Shown here one piece after another: positions 48,201-53,795 of a stretch of 64,000 bases of DNA. This DNA is from Ditibartonella choladocola. Its GTDB lineage: Bacteria; Pseudomonadota; Alphaproteobacteria; Rhizobiales; Rhizobiaceae. Made by a program: the position numbers and the translations under genes. Position 1 is the stretch's first letter; the number at the start of each line of letters is the position of its first letter. Below the pieces are notes generated by a model, which was not told the DNA's origin, ran no database searches, and was given only the letters and a program-made list of their open reading frames with translations. The DNA is taken from positions 2,294,001-2,358,000 of the forward strand of contig NZ_CP015625.1 in NCBI RefSeq assembly GCF_002007565.1, written 5' to 3'.

Positions 48201-48459
48201 CGGTGAGCCATGTTGTACCATCATCAATGAATATCAAATTGCTAACCGGGTGACCGGAGGCAAAAAAATTGGCAATGCGAACAGTTTTTCCGTTAACAAA
48301 GTCGATCACCAGATCATTACCGGAACGGGAATAGTTGGTAATACTTTCTTTATCCGCTGTGAGGATATAATTATGCGGCTTACCACCACTGTCGACGGAG
48401 CCGCTATTAACGGTCAACTTCACGGCTGGGTGTTGTTTGATGATTTCCGACTTTGTCAT
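30265..48459 (-). CDS. 6064-aa giant Bap/SiiE-like adhesin with ~45 Ig-like domains and a C-terminal VCBS/FG-GAP region
   Basis: Surface adhesin exported by type I secretion. Residues 1-145 are a BapA-type prefix domain (NYSRSGNDLVIDFVNGKTVRIANFF) ending in a Gly/Ala-rich segment, GILGAAAGAGGIAAVASGGG. About 45 bacterial Ig-like domains follow (roughly 150-5210), each ~100-115 aa with motifs TDDxTPTLSGKG, VxIYDNG, DGTWSxTP and TDxAGNES. Residues ~5215-5700 contain six calcium-type motifs such as DYNHDGYIDV, DMNGDGYLDV and DYDWDGALDV, typical of VCBS/FG-GAP propellers. The end has RTX-like repeats (GSKFDDTFTGNKSDNFFDGRGGNDTY) and a VCA0849-type secretion domain, NGNTILSIDRDG...LLTLNNV. The ATG at 48459 has AGGAAG upstream. 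It is larger than SiiE (5559 aa). No cell-wall anchor is visible; retention could depend on the N-terminal domain. Confidence 0.95.
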   Translation of the reverse strand: MTKSEIIKQHPAVKLTVNSGSVDSGGKPHNYILTADKESITNYSRSGNDLVIDFVNGKTVRIANFFASGHPVSNLIFIDDGTTWLTDFSQALSDNGDGILDTNVFYEEIKDKSGYSQNVLLGILGAAAGAGGIAAVASGGGDDDHDEPAVDKTPPTVPQYYVINNNDPKNLLAVANGGYLNDTTPLLSGKGTPGNTVRIHLDGFPDMTTKVNSDGTWSYELPKLSDGKYTAKVTQIDSNGNVSAESKYDFNVDTKAPDAPIIANAVDNVSPDPVGSDGILHDGDYTNDNTPTLTGKGEPGSTVKIYDTDDKGNKTLVGQGTVDKNGNWSVETNKALSDGHHKLTTTLTDPAGNESQGSDFNVNIDSSRPGRIENFRVEDNYPEITGALPSTGGTTDDDTPVFAGKIGKDVTHIIIKLNGHEFVIDRNTLNEAGLQRGTAEKVIKDDGTFAFRLPQAYKLTNGNYNYEVYVKNKVGNESDHINGNFAFDRTLPPTMGDQNLDVIDNVGAVTGSYKNWTTRDSDHKKVTDDNHAVFKGRIPDGYDVAKVDHINIYDDGKKIGEAKVKSDGSFEYSQEWLQGDHRLSAAIVNKFGTVGEQSKPDDYDFWVDLNRAGPPSIQQVQDDEGHYHESGYPTNANSFFITGGGPSSGKVTLRLYDKDGNPVKNFKGEPLEWTADVTKDGSWSVNTGDLSKLNPPLKDGEYSFKASAVDSKGAATDPSGPHWLERDTTAPDTPDAPKAMDNVGEKQGEITAGGTTDDDTPTLSGKGKKGEIVKIYDNDGKTPIGETVVGDDGTWTFTPNPPLESGNHSLTTTLTDSAGNESERSGAVKITVDKSGVNIFADGAHDDEGAIRKDVHDNGVTDDRTPTLYGRGTPNETVVITDENGKEIGKTKVDGNGNWQLELPNQAGDNQEVTHSYHAKITNAAGNSQSVDFHLTIDTKAPDAPAIDKVIDNVGNKDNAANSTNGNKELHSGDTTDDTTPTFSGKGTAGDVIKLYDGNKLVGQSVVKDDGTWSVSPTSPITDLKGTHEFTTTATDPAGNESNHSGKFLLGFDTEPVPAMGNSKDEVDLIDDAGSIVGSYRDGQWATRQGQHGEKTVITDDTTPTLKGQLPTDLLNSGRISTINIYDNGQLLTKIPVSEDGRWEYTPTLKAGNNHNFEVAYENKAGVEGPHTSFPFVLDMATVGQTSIDSATTGDTNAPYTWGNSTKENIFHLQGSAPANSTITVYLKDDSGKVIHTFDTTQSNGSGSWSQTVDLSTVSVETRKAIADGRYSFVADARNDAGTVGAKSGDSWVNRDTTAPEKPDIVKAEDNSGDKRGTIEEGGTYDEDSPHLSGKGEKNSIVTIYDGDKIIGETTVHENGTWSWTPTTPLKAGSHSITTTLTDAAGNVSDKSDPLGFNLDLTPPEVKIDHAVDDYNKEAKNIANGGATNDAMPKLVGRGTAGQKVTILDKTTGSTYETTVKGDGTWEYQFTTPQQNAGEDKIHEYIAYLTNNAGNKVEHHFNLHIDTTAPATPKLVEVIDNVGNDPATYPDGNRSLENNDITDDTTPTFNGKGVAGDIIKLYTVNELGERTLIGQTVVHEDGTWSVTPTVALTDDPNHSPTKYTFIVTETDSVGNESNPTDGYNLFIDRDPPVLDDKTIKLVDNKETNVGDFPNWFEKDDGKGEKIKLTNDDTPTMSGRAISGDTKSVNIYDNGKLIGSAEVDENGDWSFTPSTDATGHGLGDGVHEWIARPVDKAGNEGASTPAYKFEVDTKGPTGTLGSDIGLWDDEGPQTGEFDGANGTTAWNTNDQNHKVTDDKTPEIKGKLPEGSDVTKVHIYVDGTLAGIVDVAADGTWSYTPHLSSGTHKIEARPADNAGNEGEGKIWNFDIAGAAPGMPAITGIYNNDEKQIDASHPDGKFIDKNQFTNDAKPLIKGTGDAGSFINIYIGDKLVAKGVSVGGDGHWAVEIDPSLAGILPNGESWQIRASASDSAGQESDKTGFWPINVDTLKPLTPDLPKLDDHIGDKQGDVAENTTIDDKAPTIHGKAGEGNVVVDIYDTVDGKTKHVQTVMSDGEGNWSYTPTDLGQGKHSITTTYTDKAGNISDKSPAFDFNIDSSAIIVSINYAADNAGHIVKDLANGATTDDTTPTLYGTTTSNTVVTIKEGDTVIGTVTSDGHGNWSFELPEQTNGHHVYTASVTAQNGNNAHSDFALDIDNTRPEAPDITRVQDDVPLNTDDLVSGGKTNDTKPTFYGKGNPGDTITIYDEIDGKLVKIGTATIGNDHKWVCTVDELVPGAHHFKLQTTNKLGVDSEKYTGYDLTVKTDAPTETTSLVSINEDRGLSDSDFKTGDDSLVFKFGVSEKLPAGYKVQVNIDGKWYDATYDESDGYWYYDHSKIHLAEGVHKVYGRVVDDAGNVKDGPAQDVAIDKTAPIGGNYEIVIDSFTDDVNEEGGSKSRSNGEATNDNTPTLMGHTSGMKAGDYVTVQVKIGDDWVTIGTAKVDGSGNWKFDVKGIPGGTAKDHLDDGYHEFRGVITDEAGNLGQASSGFGLDVATTPPPVINESGLDLFDDQSPDVGTIKRGQSTDDSRPTLKGAAHSVDPTKVGSINLYDNGKLVGTGKVNSDGSWSVEPTVPLRQGDHSFVAKPVDHAGNEQSQGTAAWDFNFAGHAPATPSIVNVLDDNGDTIQKNAVTRDSTPLIKGTGTTGSIVHIFVDGNDVAQVKVKDDGTWETTLNELSNPATDRNGTSHNIKAQAVDPAGNWSHETGEYPIIVDRQAPDAPDAPTAKDDQGNTITGTTADSTPILNGKVNDHQPGDKVNIYQDGVKVGEVPVNDAGEWSWTPKNPLGNGKHQFQTSVSDAAGNESDKGAATDIMVDTSTVNVSIDYLVDDQSPVETHVTNNDKTDDRTPLICGKAKPNSVVVLTYTDAENNVHQLASVTADGEGNWSYQVKDSEKFGEGHYVIHAESKDASGGKATADFNFDVALTNDQMPSIDKIKDDVGAVQQDVGYGGSTDDTTPTIIGSGAKPYQKVNIYDAVEDRDGQKGESKLIGSVTADGEGKWSFTPPSPLSEATHHLSATTVDEVGNESRHSSDYNVIVDITSPEPIKNDTVSVTDDVQNDANDFIGKLEKDQYTNDNRPEYSGKAPSDAKTVNIYDNGKLIGSTKVKEDGTWLFTPSEDKPLSEGKHSLTARPVDASGNEGTDCQGSEFTVDTKAPQSTPKIVGILDDTGVSGSDFNTSDTRPTILVTVDEPIASDEHVEISLDNGQTWIKADYNSETGQYYYSVQKGHELTGQVYHIKARVVDAAGNVGPVAGHDMTIDTTPPVDGYTVTINNAYDDVPNNVGDLPSGSATNDSSPLLKGTVTGAHDGDLVHLYYRDDKGNLHSVADNIRLTKNDDGTYTWQYQLSDIAEGSHRYVAVVKDTAGNEGATSADFLLTVDKTPPIWGNVDNIELRDDQQPVTGIIPHSNGVTDDNYPEVHAGPGTVSGASGGVVELYDGTTKIGEGLIESDGSFTIIPDKAINPGQHNFHLVAVDQAGNRTPLENADWDFNFAGHAPGTPSITNIIDNYKNPDGNPVYLQKGQSTDDSTPTLHGMGTVGTRIHIYLDGEEINTEDNPVIVDKDGTWTFKLPAAYALKDTSTNGLGTRHGFVVQAVDQTGVASSKTGEYPIIYDNQAPNRPDVPSLQSDQEPETGTIAQNGTTPDQTPTFSGTVQNPQVGDKVTIYNKVGDEYVKLGETTVDPSSGQWSWTPENPLDKGNYEFATSVTDAAGNESAKSQSTSVTIDPTNVKVSVLYAVDDEKDYTGRISDGGLTNDTTPELHGRATANSTVSIYTNINGAKTLIGKAYADGDGYWTFVWPTDKALSDGSHTIIAEGGSNDSDEFVLKVDTRNTNIPVIENVADDVGAMQSDNMTSPSASDDTTPTLKGRGAEANGMVNIYDTINGVTRLVDSVRADASGHFEYSVQSPLPEGEHHFTATSVDAAGNESDQSNIFDYTIDLTAPAALTDTSLVDDVDENTGVIDGLTNDNKPTYSGSASADTEKVYIYDRGIKIGEVDVIKNNGQYTWSYTPDTALSDGDHSFQAKPVDAVGNIGIPTDAWDFTVLSGSIATTANISSITQDTGYDANDFVTNDTRPTIYINVSGTLNAANGEKVQINIGGHWYDTTYDAEKGCYFFRPVTALPSGSDYLLKTRIIDNAGRTSSVTERMMTIDNDAPDGSLTLDKFIDDVGVKNEFNSHTEKNYTDDRTPELHGTVTGAKSGDYVVIYLSDKNGNILKDKNGNPIKFGSVHPDGTNWKFTPNLDAADYPDNAEYYFVAVLEDTAGNQGQKSAPLGLFLTTQGPDWLGSKSYVVYDDQNPETGNIGENGKPAVTDDNRPTVKGEAGSLDPAKVKYVLLYDGDPSDPDAKPIGQANINENGSWSVEPESPLLPGHHRFWVVPVSHSGVTGKTKSDIFEFDLIGHAPGTPSITQLGSDENPNISFPDNQIQRNGVTRDDTPFIKGTGTKGSTVNIYDRINGVDYLIGSVKVDNNGNWEKSLQRLDEGIHNIWVQAQDVTGTKSAATAPYPFEVDRTAPDSPGRATISSDVAPNKAVISDAFTDHGTTNDTTPTFSGKINNWKDGDVVTIYDGDKAIGETKVNPDGTWSFTPTTPLDKGEHHFTTTVKDAAGNESNRGIGTDITIADNGNTVTVDYAIDNVDPLKGPIANGGHTDDTTPELHGTAPQGSTVTVYTDSSKSTTIGDPVVVGQDGKWSIGLTEQTAGEHNYYVEAKDAGGNVLAGQDFKLNIDNGQPEQPTITGVIDDVGLIQGVVANGGSRVDNGTTDDTNPTINGTAPKNSLVIIYDNGKELGRVYADGNGNWSYTTGPMLTEDDHKFTAVSQNAVGKTSGISNEYVVKVDITAPKEITGETVQDNVLPNSANGEDGPAVITVNQNDYTNDDSPIFSGNAPSDAKKVRIYDNNKLIAEVDVDSDHTWFWEAGNRNSDAKLANGSHSLTARPVDAAGNEGPASKAHSFIVDKTVPGAKATLDSITDDTGFKSGDFTTQDNTLLFSFKVDGTLKDTDKVQALINNQWYDLTYNSANGKWELDWRNKPALADGSYVIKTRVISSTGIYDDDATQKSAKTVVIDSDGSAQHSEFVGFTGKTGKVFQNGEYVDVTNPVLMGKISGNLADLEDGAKIGIYRDHVLLGYVDKSQIGKDGTFSFKLPDGCLTDRHSYIFTTAIVSNSGYVGEAHNVEVRVDTTGAANVPDYGISNRNTQRGSGDLSYTQAVALNNNGEWQVISNSNVWVFNSSGKAEAHYLNYQTGINNGTVDVWGWGPEYVLFGSYTMADYNHDGYIDVWSTKTSYSWYTTAAYVGTGDNQWNYVDVKYADMLNGVSIENHLGGIATFDMNGDGYLDVIQGDSGIDSGSIFLNKGATSSSLNGNQFIGMGRQFGGNQSALTTNFMTDHHVSAIDLDNNGTIDFAGNGLINNTTGVSGFGNNWYQLMTLMNSGVSAPNGVYGANWSVGQHFDDSLPSYGNGTDEGIGPDNYKNTISMTWADYNGDGYMDLFLAKNHRNWHGNKESQIFYNKGDGTGQLRGAYGMKDDLDGRWSVAIDWDHDGKMDILEVPGFGQSVSGTKLWHNGGLGLDGAVQWDNWDIFGAQGGRLASAKGDVDPKSINGSGINFIYGIGVVDYDWDGALDVTMQRDNAHSSLILSNKNKVGYGTSLHFRITDKDGANVFYNNTVQLFDSSGKLVAVQVINAQGGMGVSDNTGLVHFYGLKENETYSVVVLRNTEGQSNDIGGIAHTRTTDTTGYGKENTIENVNTSWTGLKAVEADHAYILNANKDGDTVTTGAGNNDPATQGYRPGLVGTGYNDVFTAEAGSQSYSGGGGWRNDAGEKYWQASGGEDIVDFGKATNGVTVDLGNTGYQSTGFNNAKFNDIEGIYGSKFDDTFTGNKSDNFFDGRGGNDTYHLESGGHDLLLYRLIQQDDATGGNGSDTAYGFKVGTYIDADKTKIDNDADRIDVKDLLQGYRADADGAAHFDDKGKAQIDWGDNIKDFLSTRVENGNTILSIDRDGKGNAFQSSDLLTLNNVNTDLETLLANHQIIIG
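33400..45950 (-). repeat. higher-order repeat of Ig-like domain cycles (about 1.7-2.7 kb)
   Basis: One distinctive domain type, beginning VxVxYAVDD (examples VNVSIDYLVDD, VKVSVLYAVDD, VTVDYAIDNV), recurs at about 45930, 44230, 42150, 39890, 37150 and 34470. The spacings are about 1.7, 2.1, 2.3, 2.7 and 2.7 kb. Other types keep fixed positions within each cycle, such as HAPxTPSI domains and the xxSDFxTxDxR domains that lack the usual TDDxTPTLSG motif. The gene thus grew by duplicating multi-domain blocks. Confidence 0.75.
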
Positions 48460-49393
48460 TTCCTGCTTCCTACATCACTCGATAATTATGCAATGGCGTT
48501 GCCACGCCACTTGTTTGGCACCCAATATTTTGTGATTTCCCCCGGCGAAAACACGGCAGATACATGCCATCTAAGGCACTATCCGCAACTGCCAATAGTC
48601 AGTTAGCCTTCTACTTTTAGTTGTTTTTTATTTTTATTGCAACTTAAAAATGTTTTTTCAAACGATGCAACCGCGCCGTGAAACCGGTTATTTAGAAAAA
48701 TTATTTTATAAACCTGTAAAAATAGAAATATTAATTTAATTGTTTATTTAAAATAAATTTATATATTTAATTATATATGATGCTGTGATTGAAACTTTCA
48801 GGCGTGGTTTTCAAAATAAATATAATTATATTCATATTGATTTTTAATAATTTATATAACTATAATTTTATTTATATTTTTGTTATATTTTTATAATTAT
48901 TTAATTTTAAATTATTATATAAAAATTTAATATTTATTATATTTTGTTATTTTAAATTGTTTTTAAAAATATTTATCAATATTTTTTAATTGTTTTATTG
49001 ATAAACGTAAAAATCATTTTCAATTTTAATACGGCAATTGAATTTTGTATGACCGGTTTTAAACCCTTTATTAACCATGTTTTGTTTTTTGGTCTCAACC
49101 ATTTCATCTTTCCTTTGCTTACATGCCGTCTGTCAGGTGGGATAAACGTCTCTATTTTCAACTAAGCTTTTCCCTCGTTATGAGCAGACATTCCGCAAAG
49201 AAGTCTTCACCAAGACCAAAAGCTTTCACATGATCGGCAATATGTGCGCTTGCAATGTTCGGGCTAAATTTCTTGGCAATCGTTAATATCTATTGATCGG
49301 GCGGAACTCTTTTGTGCTTCATGATTGCAAGCTCTATTATTGCCAAATTCTTTCAATTTCTATTATTAAAGAATCCCGTCAAACTTTATTATT

Positions 49394-49497
49394 GCGCCTT
49401 CTTTAATGCCGACTTCTTTATTCCCGACTTCTTTAATGCCGACTTCTTTAATGCCGACCTCATTAATGCCGACTTCTTTAATGCCGACATCGCTACT
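49394..49497. repeat. 15-bp tandem repeat, 7 copies
   Basis: Seven adjacent units of consensus GCCGACTTCTTTAAT (units at 49394, 49408, 49423, 49438, 49453, 49468 and 49483). On the plus strand the frame reads a pentapeptide-repeat-like NADFF series, but this follows automatically from a 15-bp unit; the surrounding frame shows no other protein character. Located between the adhesin upstream region and the tetronate operon. Confidence 0.85.
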
Positions 49498-49951
49498 GCC
49501 AAAATTTTTCATTCCCGCTTTGTTCTTTGAGCCTCTGACGCTTCACAATCGGGCTGATAATCGCATTCAAGCTGCTGGCCGATGTTTCAAAAGCCTCTAT
49601 CCAATACGTCAAGCCGTTGCATGTCTGCTAAACTAAAATGCGGAAATTCTATCGGGTTTTTTTCTTGGATTGAGAACGAGATGAACCGTCTTTCGACAAG
49701 ATGGATATGTGACGGGAGACATATGTTCATTGATTAAATCTTCCCCGTTCGAGAGCCGGTCGGAAAAATTCAAAACATCATGTTTCAAACTTAAAACAAA
49801 AAGAAAGTATGATACTGAATGTATCAATATAAAATGAAATTTTGTGATACTGTGTGGGCCAAATTGATAATATTTGAATTGGTTTTTTATCAATGTGAAT
49901 TAACTAAAATAATCATGTTCAAATAATATTTTTGTTGTCGATTATGCTAAC

Positions 49952-49987
49952 AGGCAAACCGCTTCATAAGATCGAAGCGGTTTGCCT
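49952..49987 (-). terminator. long hairpin downstream of the tetronate operon
   Basis: A perfect 14-bp stem (AGGCAAACCGCTTC and its complement) with an 8-nt loop starts 12 bases after the stop codon of the MFS gene, the last gene of the operon. The T-run expected of an intrinsic terminator is absent, so it may end transcription inefficiently or protect the 3' end. Confidence 0.6.
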
Positions 49988-49998
49988 CTATGGTTATT

Positions 49999-51300
49999 TT
50001 ACCGGTTTACTCTTTCAGCCGATATTGAAAGCACGATCGCAGCCCCCACAACCAGAAAACCTGCAAGAACATACATTCCGATAGCCGGAGAATGGGTGAG
50101 ATCAAGCAAAGCGCCAACCATCCACGGGCTTGCAAAACCGGCGAGATTGGCAATCGAATTGATGATTGCAATTCCCGCCGCTGCGGCAGAACCGCTGAGA
50201 ATGGCTGTCGGCAACGACCAGAAAAGCGGTGCACATGACAAAACGCCAGCAGTCGCAAAAGACAGAAAAATAATAGACACTGTCGTGCTTGTGGCGGTTG
50301 CTGCAATGATAAAACCGAAAGCGCCCATCAATGCCGGCACGACAAGATGCCAGCGCCGCTCGCGATGTTTATCGGCACTGCGCGAGAACAAAACCATGGC
50401 AATAATTGCACAGATAAAGGGAATAGCGCCAAGAAGGCCGATTATCAGATTATCTTCTACGCCGGATGCTTTAATCAATGTCGGTAACCACAGGGTTAAC
50501 CCATATTGCCCCATCACAAAACAGAAATAAATGAATGACATAAGCCAGACCATGGGATTTCTGATAAGTCCGGTAAATGAATGTGTCGAGGCTGCCGCTG
50601 CATGATCGGCTTCTATATCTTGCGAAACCATCGCTTTTTCATTGGCGTCAAGCCATTTTGCACCGCTCACACTATTATCGAGATAAAGCAGAACAATAAC
50701 GCCCAAAACAACAGCAGGAATTGCTTCAAGCACGAACATCCACTGCCAGCCATGCCAGGAATCGACAGAATGGAATGTGTTCATGATCCAGCCGGAAAGC
50801 GGATTTCCGAATATTCCTGCAGCAGGGCTACCGGCCTGGAATATTGCGAACATCTTTGCCCGTCGATGGGAAGGGAACCAATAGGTAAGATAGAGAATAA
50901 CCCCCGGATAAAACCCCGCCTCGGCAACACCCAACAGGAACCGCAAACTGTAAAATTGCCATTCATTTTGCACGAATGCAAAAATTCCCGACAAAATTCC
51001 CCAGGTAATCAAAATACGGGCAATCCATAACCGCGCACCGACTTTATGCAACAAAATATTGCTCGGAACCTCGAAGAAAAAATACCCGATAAAAAAAAGC
51101 CCGGCTCCGAAACCGTAAACCGTTTCGCTAAAGCCGAGATCAACTTCCATTTGTAGTTTTGCAAATCCGACATTCACACGATCAAGATAAGCAACAATAT
51201 AACAGATCATGAGAATGGGAACGATCCGGAATGCAATTTTACGATAAGTAAAATCTTCATTGCTTCGATCAATTTCCTGTAGTGAACCCAATGTGTCCAT
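49999..51300 (-). CDS. MFS transporter, anion:cation symporter family (probable tetronate uptake)
   Basis: Inner-membrane transporter of 433 aa with about 12 helices. It carries the signature YLDRVNVGFAKLQM near the start and FLLGVAEAGFYPGVILYLTYWFP in helix 4-5, both typical of the ACS family that takes up sugar acids and aromatic acids. The start is the ATG at 51300, with GGGAGGG seven bases upstream; a TTG two codons earlier is less likely. It is the last gene of the tetronate operon, about 60 bp after otnC, so it probably imports L-threonate and/or D-erythronate. Family is certain; substrate is inferred from the neighbours. Confidence 0.92.
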   Translation of the reverse strand: MDTLGSLQEIDRSNEDFTYRKIAFRIVPILMICYIVAYLDRVNVGFAKLQMEVDLGFSETVYGFGAGLFFIGYFFFEVPSNILLHKVGARLWIARILITWGILSGIFAFVQNEWQFYSLRFLLGVAEAGFYPGVILYLTYWFPSHRRAKMFAIFQAGSPAAGIFGNPLSGWIMNTFHSVDSWHGWQWMFVLEAIPAVVLGVIVLLYLDNSVSGAKWLDANEKAMVSQDIEADHAAAASTHSFTGLIRNPMVWLMSFIYFCFVMGQYGLTLWLPTLIKASGVEDNLIIGLLGAIPFICAIIAMVLFSRSADKHRERRWHLVVPALMGAFGFIIAATATSTTVSIIFLSFATAGVLSCAPLFWSLPTAILSGSAAAAGIAIINSIANLAGFASPWMVGALLDLTHSPAIGMYVLAGFLVVGAAIVLSISAERVNR

Positions 51301-51359
51301 AGACAACCCTCCCGTAGATGTTCGCTATTGGTTCATATTTTCTGTGATTTACCTGTTTG

Positions 51360-51995
51360 TTACTGTTTGAATGTGCTCAATAAGTCTTCAATCTGGTCAC
51401 TATCGAGTGCCCGTGCCGGTTTATCTTGCAGCATCAAAGCAAGATGGGCTGACTCTTCAAGCTCTTCGGCAGCATTGACCGCATCGACCAGTGTTTTTGC
51501 CGAAACCACCGATCCGTGGTTGGCCAACAAAAGTGCGGTAGCTGTCTTTGCCTGTTCAAATATTTCTTCTTCCATCTCGCTGTTACCCGGCCGGTAATAA
51601 CGAATAACGGGTAATCTGTTGCCGATACGCATGACAAAATAAGGCGTATAAGGCGTAATCGGATGGTCTTCGCGCCCTGTCGGCATACAACTGATAGCCG
51701 TTGCATATGTTGAATGAAGGTGAACGACTGCGCCTATTTGCGGACGCGCTCTGAAAAAAGCGCGGTGCATGAACACTTCTTTGGAAGGGCGATCACCCGA
51801 AATATGGTTCCAATTCTGATCGAGCTTGCTCAATGTTTTACTATCAAGCCTTCCCAATGATGAATTGGTCGGGGTCATGAGATAACCGTCTTCAAGTCGC
51901 ACAGAAATATTGCCGGCACTACCAACGCTGAAACCGCGCTGGAAAAGACTTGCGCCAAGTTCAACAAGAAGCTCGCGGGTTTCCTGTTCTGTCAT
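51360..51995 (-). CDS. otnC: 3-oxo-tetronate 4-phosphate decarboxylase (class II aldolase family)
   Basis: Zinc enzyme of 211 aa that would decarboxylate 3-oxo-tetronate 4-phosphate to dihydroxyacetone phosphate, the last step of tetronate catabolism. Family features are FSVGSAGNISVRLEDGYLMTPTNSSLGRL, the proposed acid-base glutamate in SKEVFMHRAFF, the zinc ligands in VHLHSTYATAISC, and the third histidine in LLANHGSVV. I chose the ATG at 51995 with GAGGTAG upstream, rather than a TTG at 52031. It follows denD and precedes the MFS gene. The class II aldolase fold is certain; the OtnC assignment rests on sequence type plus the neighbouring otnK, otnI, ltnD and denD genes. Confidence 0.9.
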   Translation of the reverse strand: MTEQETRELLVELGASLFQRGFSVGSAGNISVRLEDGYLMTPTNSSLGRLDSKTLSKLDQNWNHISGDRPSKEVFMHRAFFRARPQIGAVVHLHSTYATAISCMPTGREDHPITPYTPYFVMRIGNRLPVIRYYRPGNSEMEEEIFEQAKTATALLLANHGSVVSAKTLVDAVNAAEELEESAHLALMLQDKPARALDSDQIEDLLSTFKQ

Positions 51996-52033
51996 TATTT
52001 CTACCTCGTTTTCTATGGGTGTTCCAAGCAACG

Positions 52034-52996
52034 TTATCGGGTGACAAATTCATCCCGATATTGGCGAATGATACTGTCGAAATCGCGGTCGCGAATGAAG
52101 CCCAGCGAAAGCGGGCGTGAAACATCGAAATTACCCGGCCATGAACACACAATATCAATAATACGCTGTTCGGGATGTTCACTCACAAGCATGCGCGTTT
52201 CATGTCCGGCGACACGTTCGAGACTTTCTAGCATTTCATCAACGCTGACGCATAATCCGGGCAGGTTAAGAACACGCTTCAACCCCAATTCCTGCTCGCC
52301 GACAGTCAAAGCATGGGTGAGGTTTTTGACCACAACATCGGGTGATGAAAGCCACATCAAGGTCGATGCCGGTACAGGATTGTTCGATTTGATCCCCGAA
52401 AGCGGCTCGCGGATAATGCCGCTTGCAAAAGACGACGCAGCAGAATTCGGCTTGCCCGGACGCACCACAATTGTTGGCAAACGGCAGACACGACCATCAA
52501 CAAATCCTTTGCGGCTATATTCACAAACCAGCAATTCTCCGATTGCCTTTTCCGCACCATAAGAAGATTGCGGCATCAAAGCGAGATCTTCGGGTACGAC
52601 ATCGGGCATGGGGCCGCCGAAGACCGCAAGCGAAGAGGTGTAAATAAAAAACGGTTTTTTTCCGGTTTTGCGCGCCGCTTCGAGAAGCGCGCGGGTTCCG
52701 TCGACATTAACCCGCATACCGGTGTCGAATTCGGCTTCCGATTGTCCACTCAAGACCGCAGCCATATGATAGATTGCAACCGTGTCTGCGGTCACAATTT
52801 TTTCGGCAAAGTCGGGATTGGCTATATCGCCTCTTACCGATTTCACACGGTCATCTTTAACCGGACAATCGGCAAGATCGACAGAAACAATTTCCTTGAA
52901 AGCAGGAAAGCTTTTATTTCCTTGCTCCTTCAGTAAATTTGCAATCAGCCAGCTGCCCAGAAAACCGGCACCACCGGTTACAATAATCTTACCCAT
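52034..52996 (-). CDS. denD: D-erythronate dehydrogenase (NAD-dependent epimerase/dehydratase family)
   Basis: Extended short-chain dehydrogenase of 320 aa predicted to oxidise D-erythronate to 3-oxo-tetronate with NAD. It begins MGKIIVTGGAGFLGSWL, the Rossmann glycine motif, and has IYHMAAVLSGQSE, the catalytic YGAEK with its tyrosine and lysine, and RLPTIVVRPGKPNSAASSF, which is characteristic of DenD. The start is the ATG at 52996, with AGAGGGG upstream; it overlaps the last codons of the regulator gene by 8 nt. Its presence alongside ltnD gives the operon two entry points that meet at 3-oxo-tetronate. Confidence 0.9.
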   Translation of the reverse strand: MGKIIVTGGAGFLGSWLIANLLKEQGNKSFPAFKEIVSVDLADCPVKDDRVKSVRGDIANPDFAEKIVTADTVAIYHMAAVLSGQSEAEFDTGMRVNVDGTRALLEAARKTGKKPFFIYTSSLAVFGGPMPDVVPEDLALMPQSSYGAEKAIGELLVCEYSRKGFVDGRVCRLPTIVVRPGKPNSAASSFASGIIREPLSGIKSNNPVPASTLMWLSSPDVVVKNLTHALTVGEQELGLKRVLNLPGLCVSVDEMLESLERVAGHETRMLVSEHPEQRIIDIVCSWPGNFDVSRPLSLGFIRDRDFDSIIRQYRDEFVTR

Positions 52997-53792
52997 GATT
53001 TTGCCCCTCTGTCGGATTTTCTTCATAGGATACGAGACGCAGCTCGATACCCCTTTCGGTAATGGCATCCTGTGCATTTTGCGGAAGACCATCGTCGGTG
53101 ATAACCATATTCAACGCTTCAAGCGGAATGGCATTGAATGTCCCCACCAGACCGTATTTGCTGCTATCGGTTACCAATATGCGGCGGGAAGACCTCTCGA
53201 CGACTGCACGCTTGACCGGAATTTTATTTTCTTGCGGTGTCGAGATACCGCGCGTGCCGAATGATGAGGTTGAAATAAAACCTATATCGAAATTGAACTG
53301 GCGAATGGTCAGCCCTGCCGAAGTTCCCACACAAGACTGGTTTTCACGCTCGACCTCCCCGCCTGTATGATAAAGGCGGCATGTGCTTTCCTCACTTAAA
53401 AAACTTGCTATAACAAAATCATTGGTCACAACGATAATGTCGGGAATGTTTGTCAATTGCCGCGCCAGTTCCAACATTGTTGTACCGGCATCAAGATAGA
53501 CAACATGTCCGGGCTTTACAAAGCTTGCGGCAAATCTGCCAAGCGCTACTTTTTGGTTATGCGCCATGGCGCGTTTTGCAATATGCGAAGGCTCTCGCGA
53601 GATGCGCTCCGGCAATTCTACACCACCGGCAACAGAAAGTGCCCGCCCCTGATCTTCAAGTGCCCTTATATCCCGCCGGACAGTCATTTGCGAAACGCCC
53701 AACATGTCGGCAATTTCGGCAATCGACAAGACATGTCGTTGCGACAAATGTTGAATAATCAGGGCCTGACGTTCTGCGGGTATCACAATCAC
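52989..53792 (-). CDS. DeoR-family transcriptional regulator of the tetronate operon
   Basis: Repressor-type protein of 267 aa. The N-terminal winged helix contains RQALIIQHLSQ, IAEIADMLGVSQMTVRRDI and LSVAGGVEL, the standard DeoR pattern. The C-terminal sugar-phosphate-isomerase-like effector domain has VYLDAGTTMLELARQL and ILVTDSSKYG. It is encoded within the operon between otnI and denD, so it probably senses a phosphorylated pathway intermediate and controls its own operon (inference). The start is a GTG at 53792 whose AGGAAG ribosome-binding site lies in the first unit of a 19-bp tandem repeat. Confidence 0.9.
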   Translation of the reverse strand: MIVIPAERQALIIQHLSQRHVLSIAEIADMLGVSQMTVRRDIRALEDQGRALSVAGGVELPERISREPSHIAKRAMAHNQKVALGRFAASFVKPGHVVYLDAGTTMLELARQLTNIPDIIVVTNDFVIASFLSEESTCRLYHTGGEVERENQSCVGTSAGLTIRQFNFDIGFISTSSFGTRGISTPQENKIPVKRAVVERSSRRILVTDSSKYGLVGTFNAIPLEALNMVITDDGLPQNAQDAITERGIELRLVSYEENPTEGQNHG

Positions 53793-53795
53793 TAC

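Larger units (their letters stand above)
48460..49998. other. gene-free, very AT-rich upstream region of the adhesin locus
   Basis: About 1.5 kb. From about 48610 to 49020 the DNA is nearly all A and T, just upstream of the giant adhesin gene, paralleling the region upstream of the first secretion operon. It likely contains the adhesin promoter and is a candidate for silencing by a MucR/H-NS-type protein (inference). The rest holds the 15-bp tandem repeat at 49394-49497 and the hairpin at 49952-49987. No supported gene. Confidence 0.6.

Noticed and set aside
49312..49530. Pentapeptide-repeat protein (NADFF repeats)
   Set aside because: Any 15-bp DNA repeat yields a pentapeptide repeat; flanks show no coding character or ribosome-binding site.
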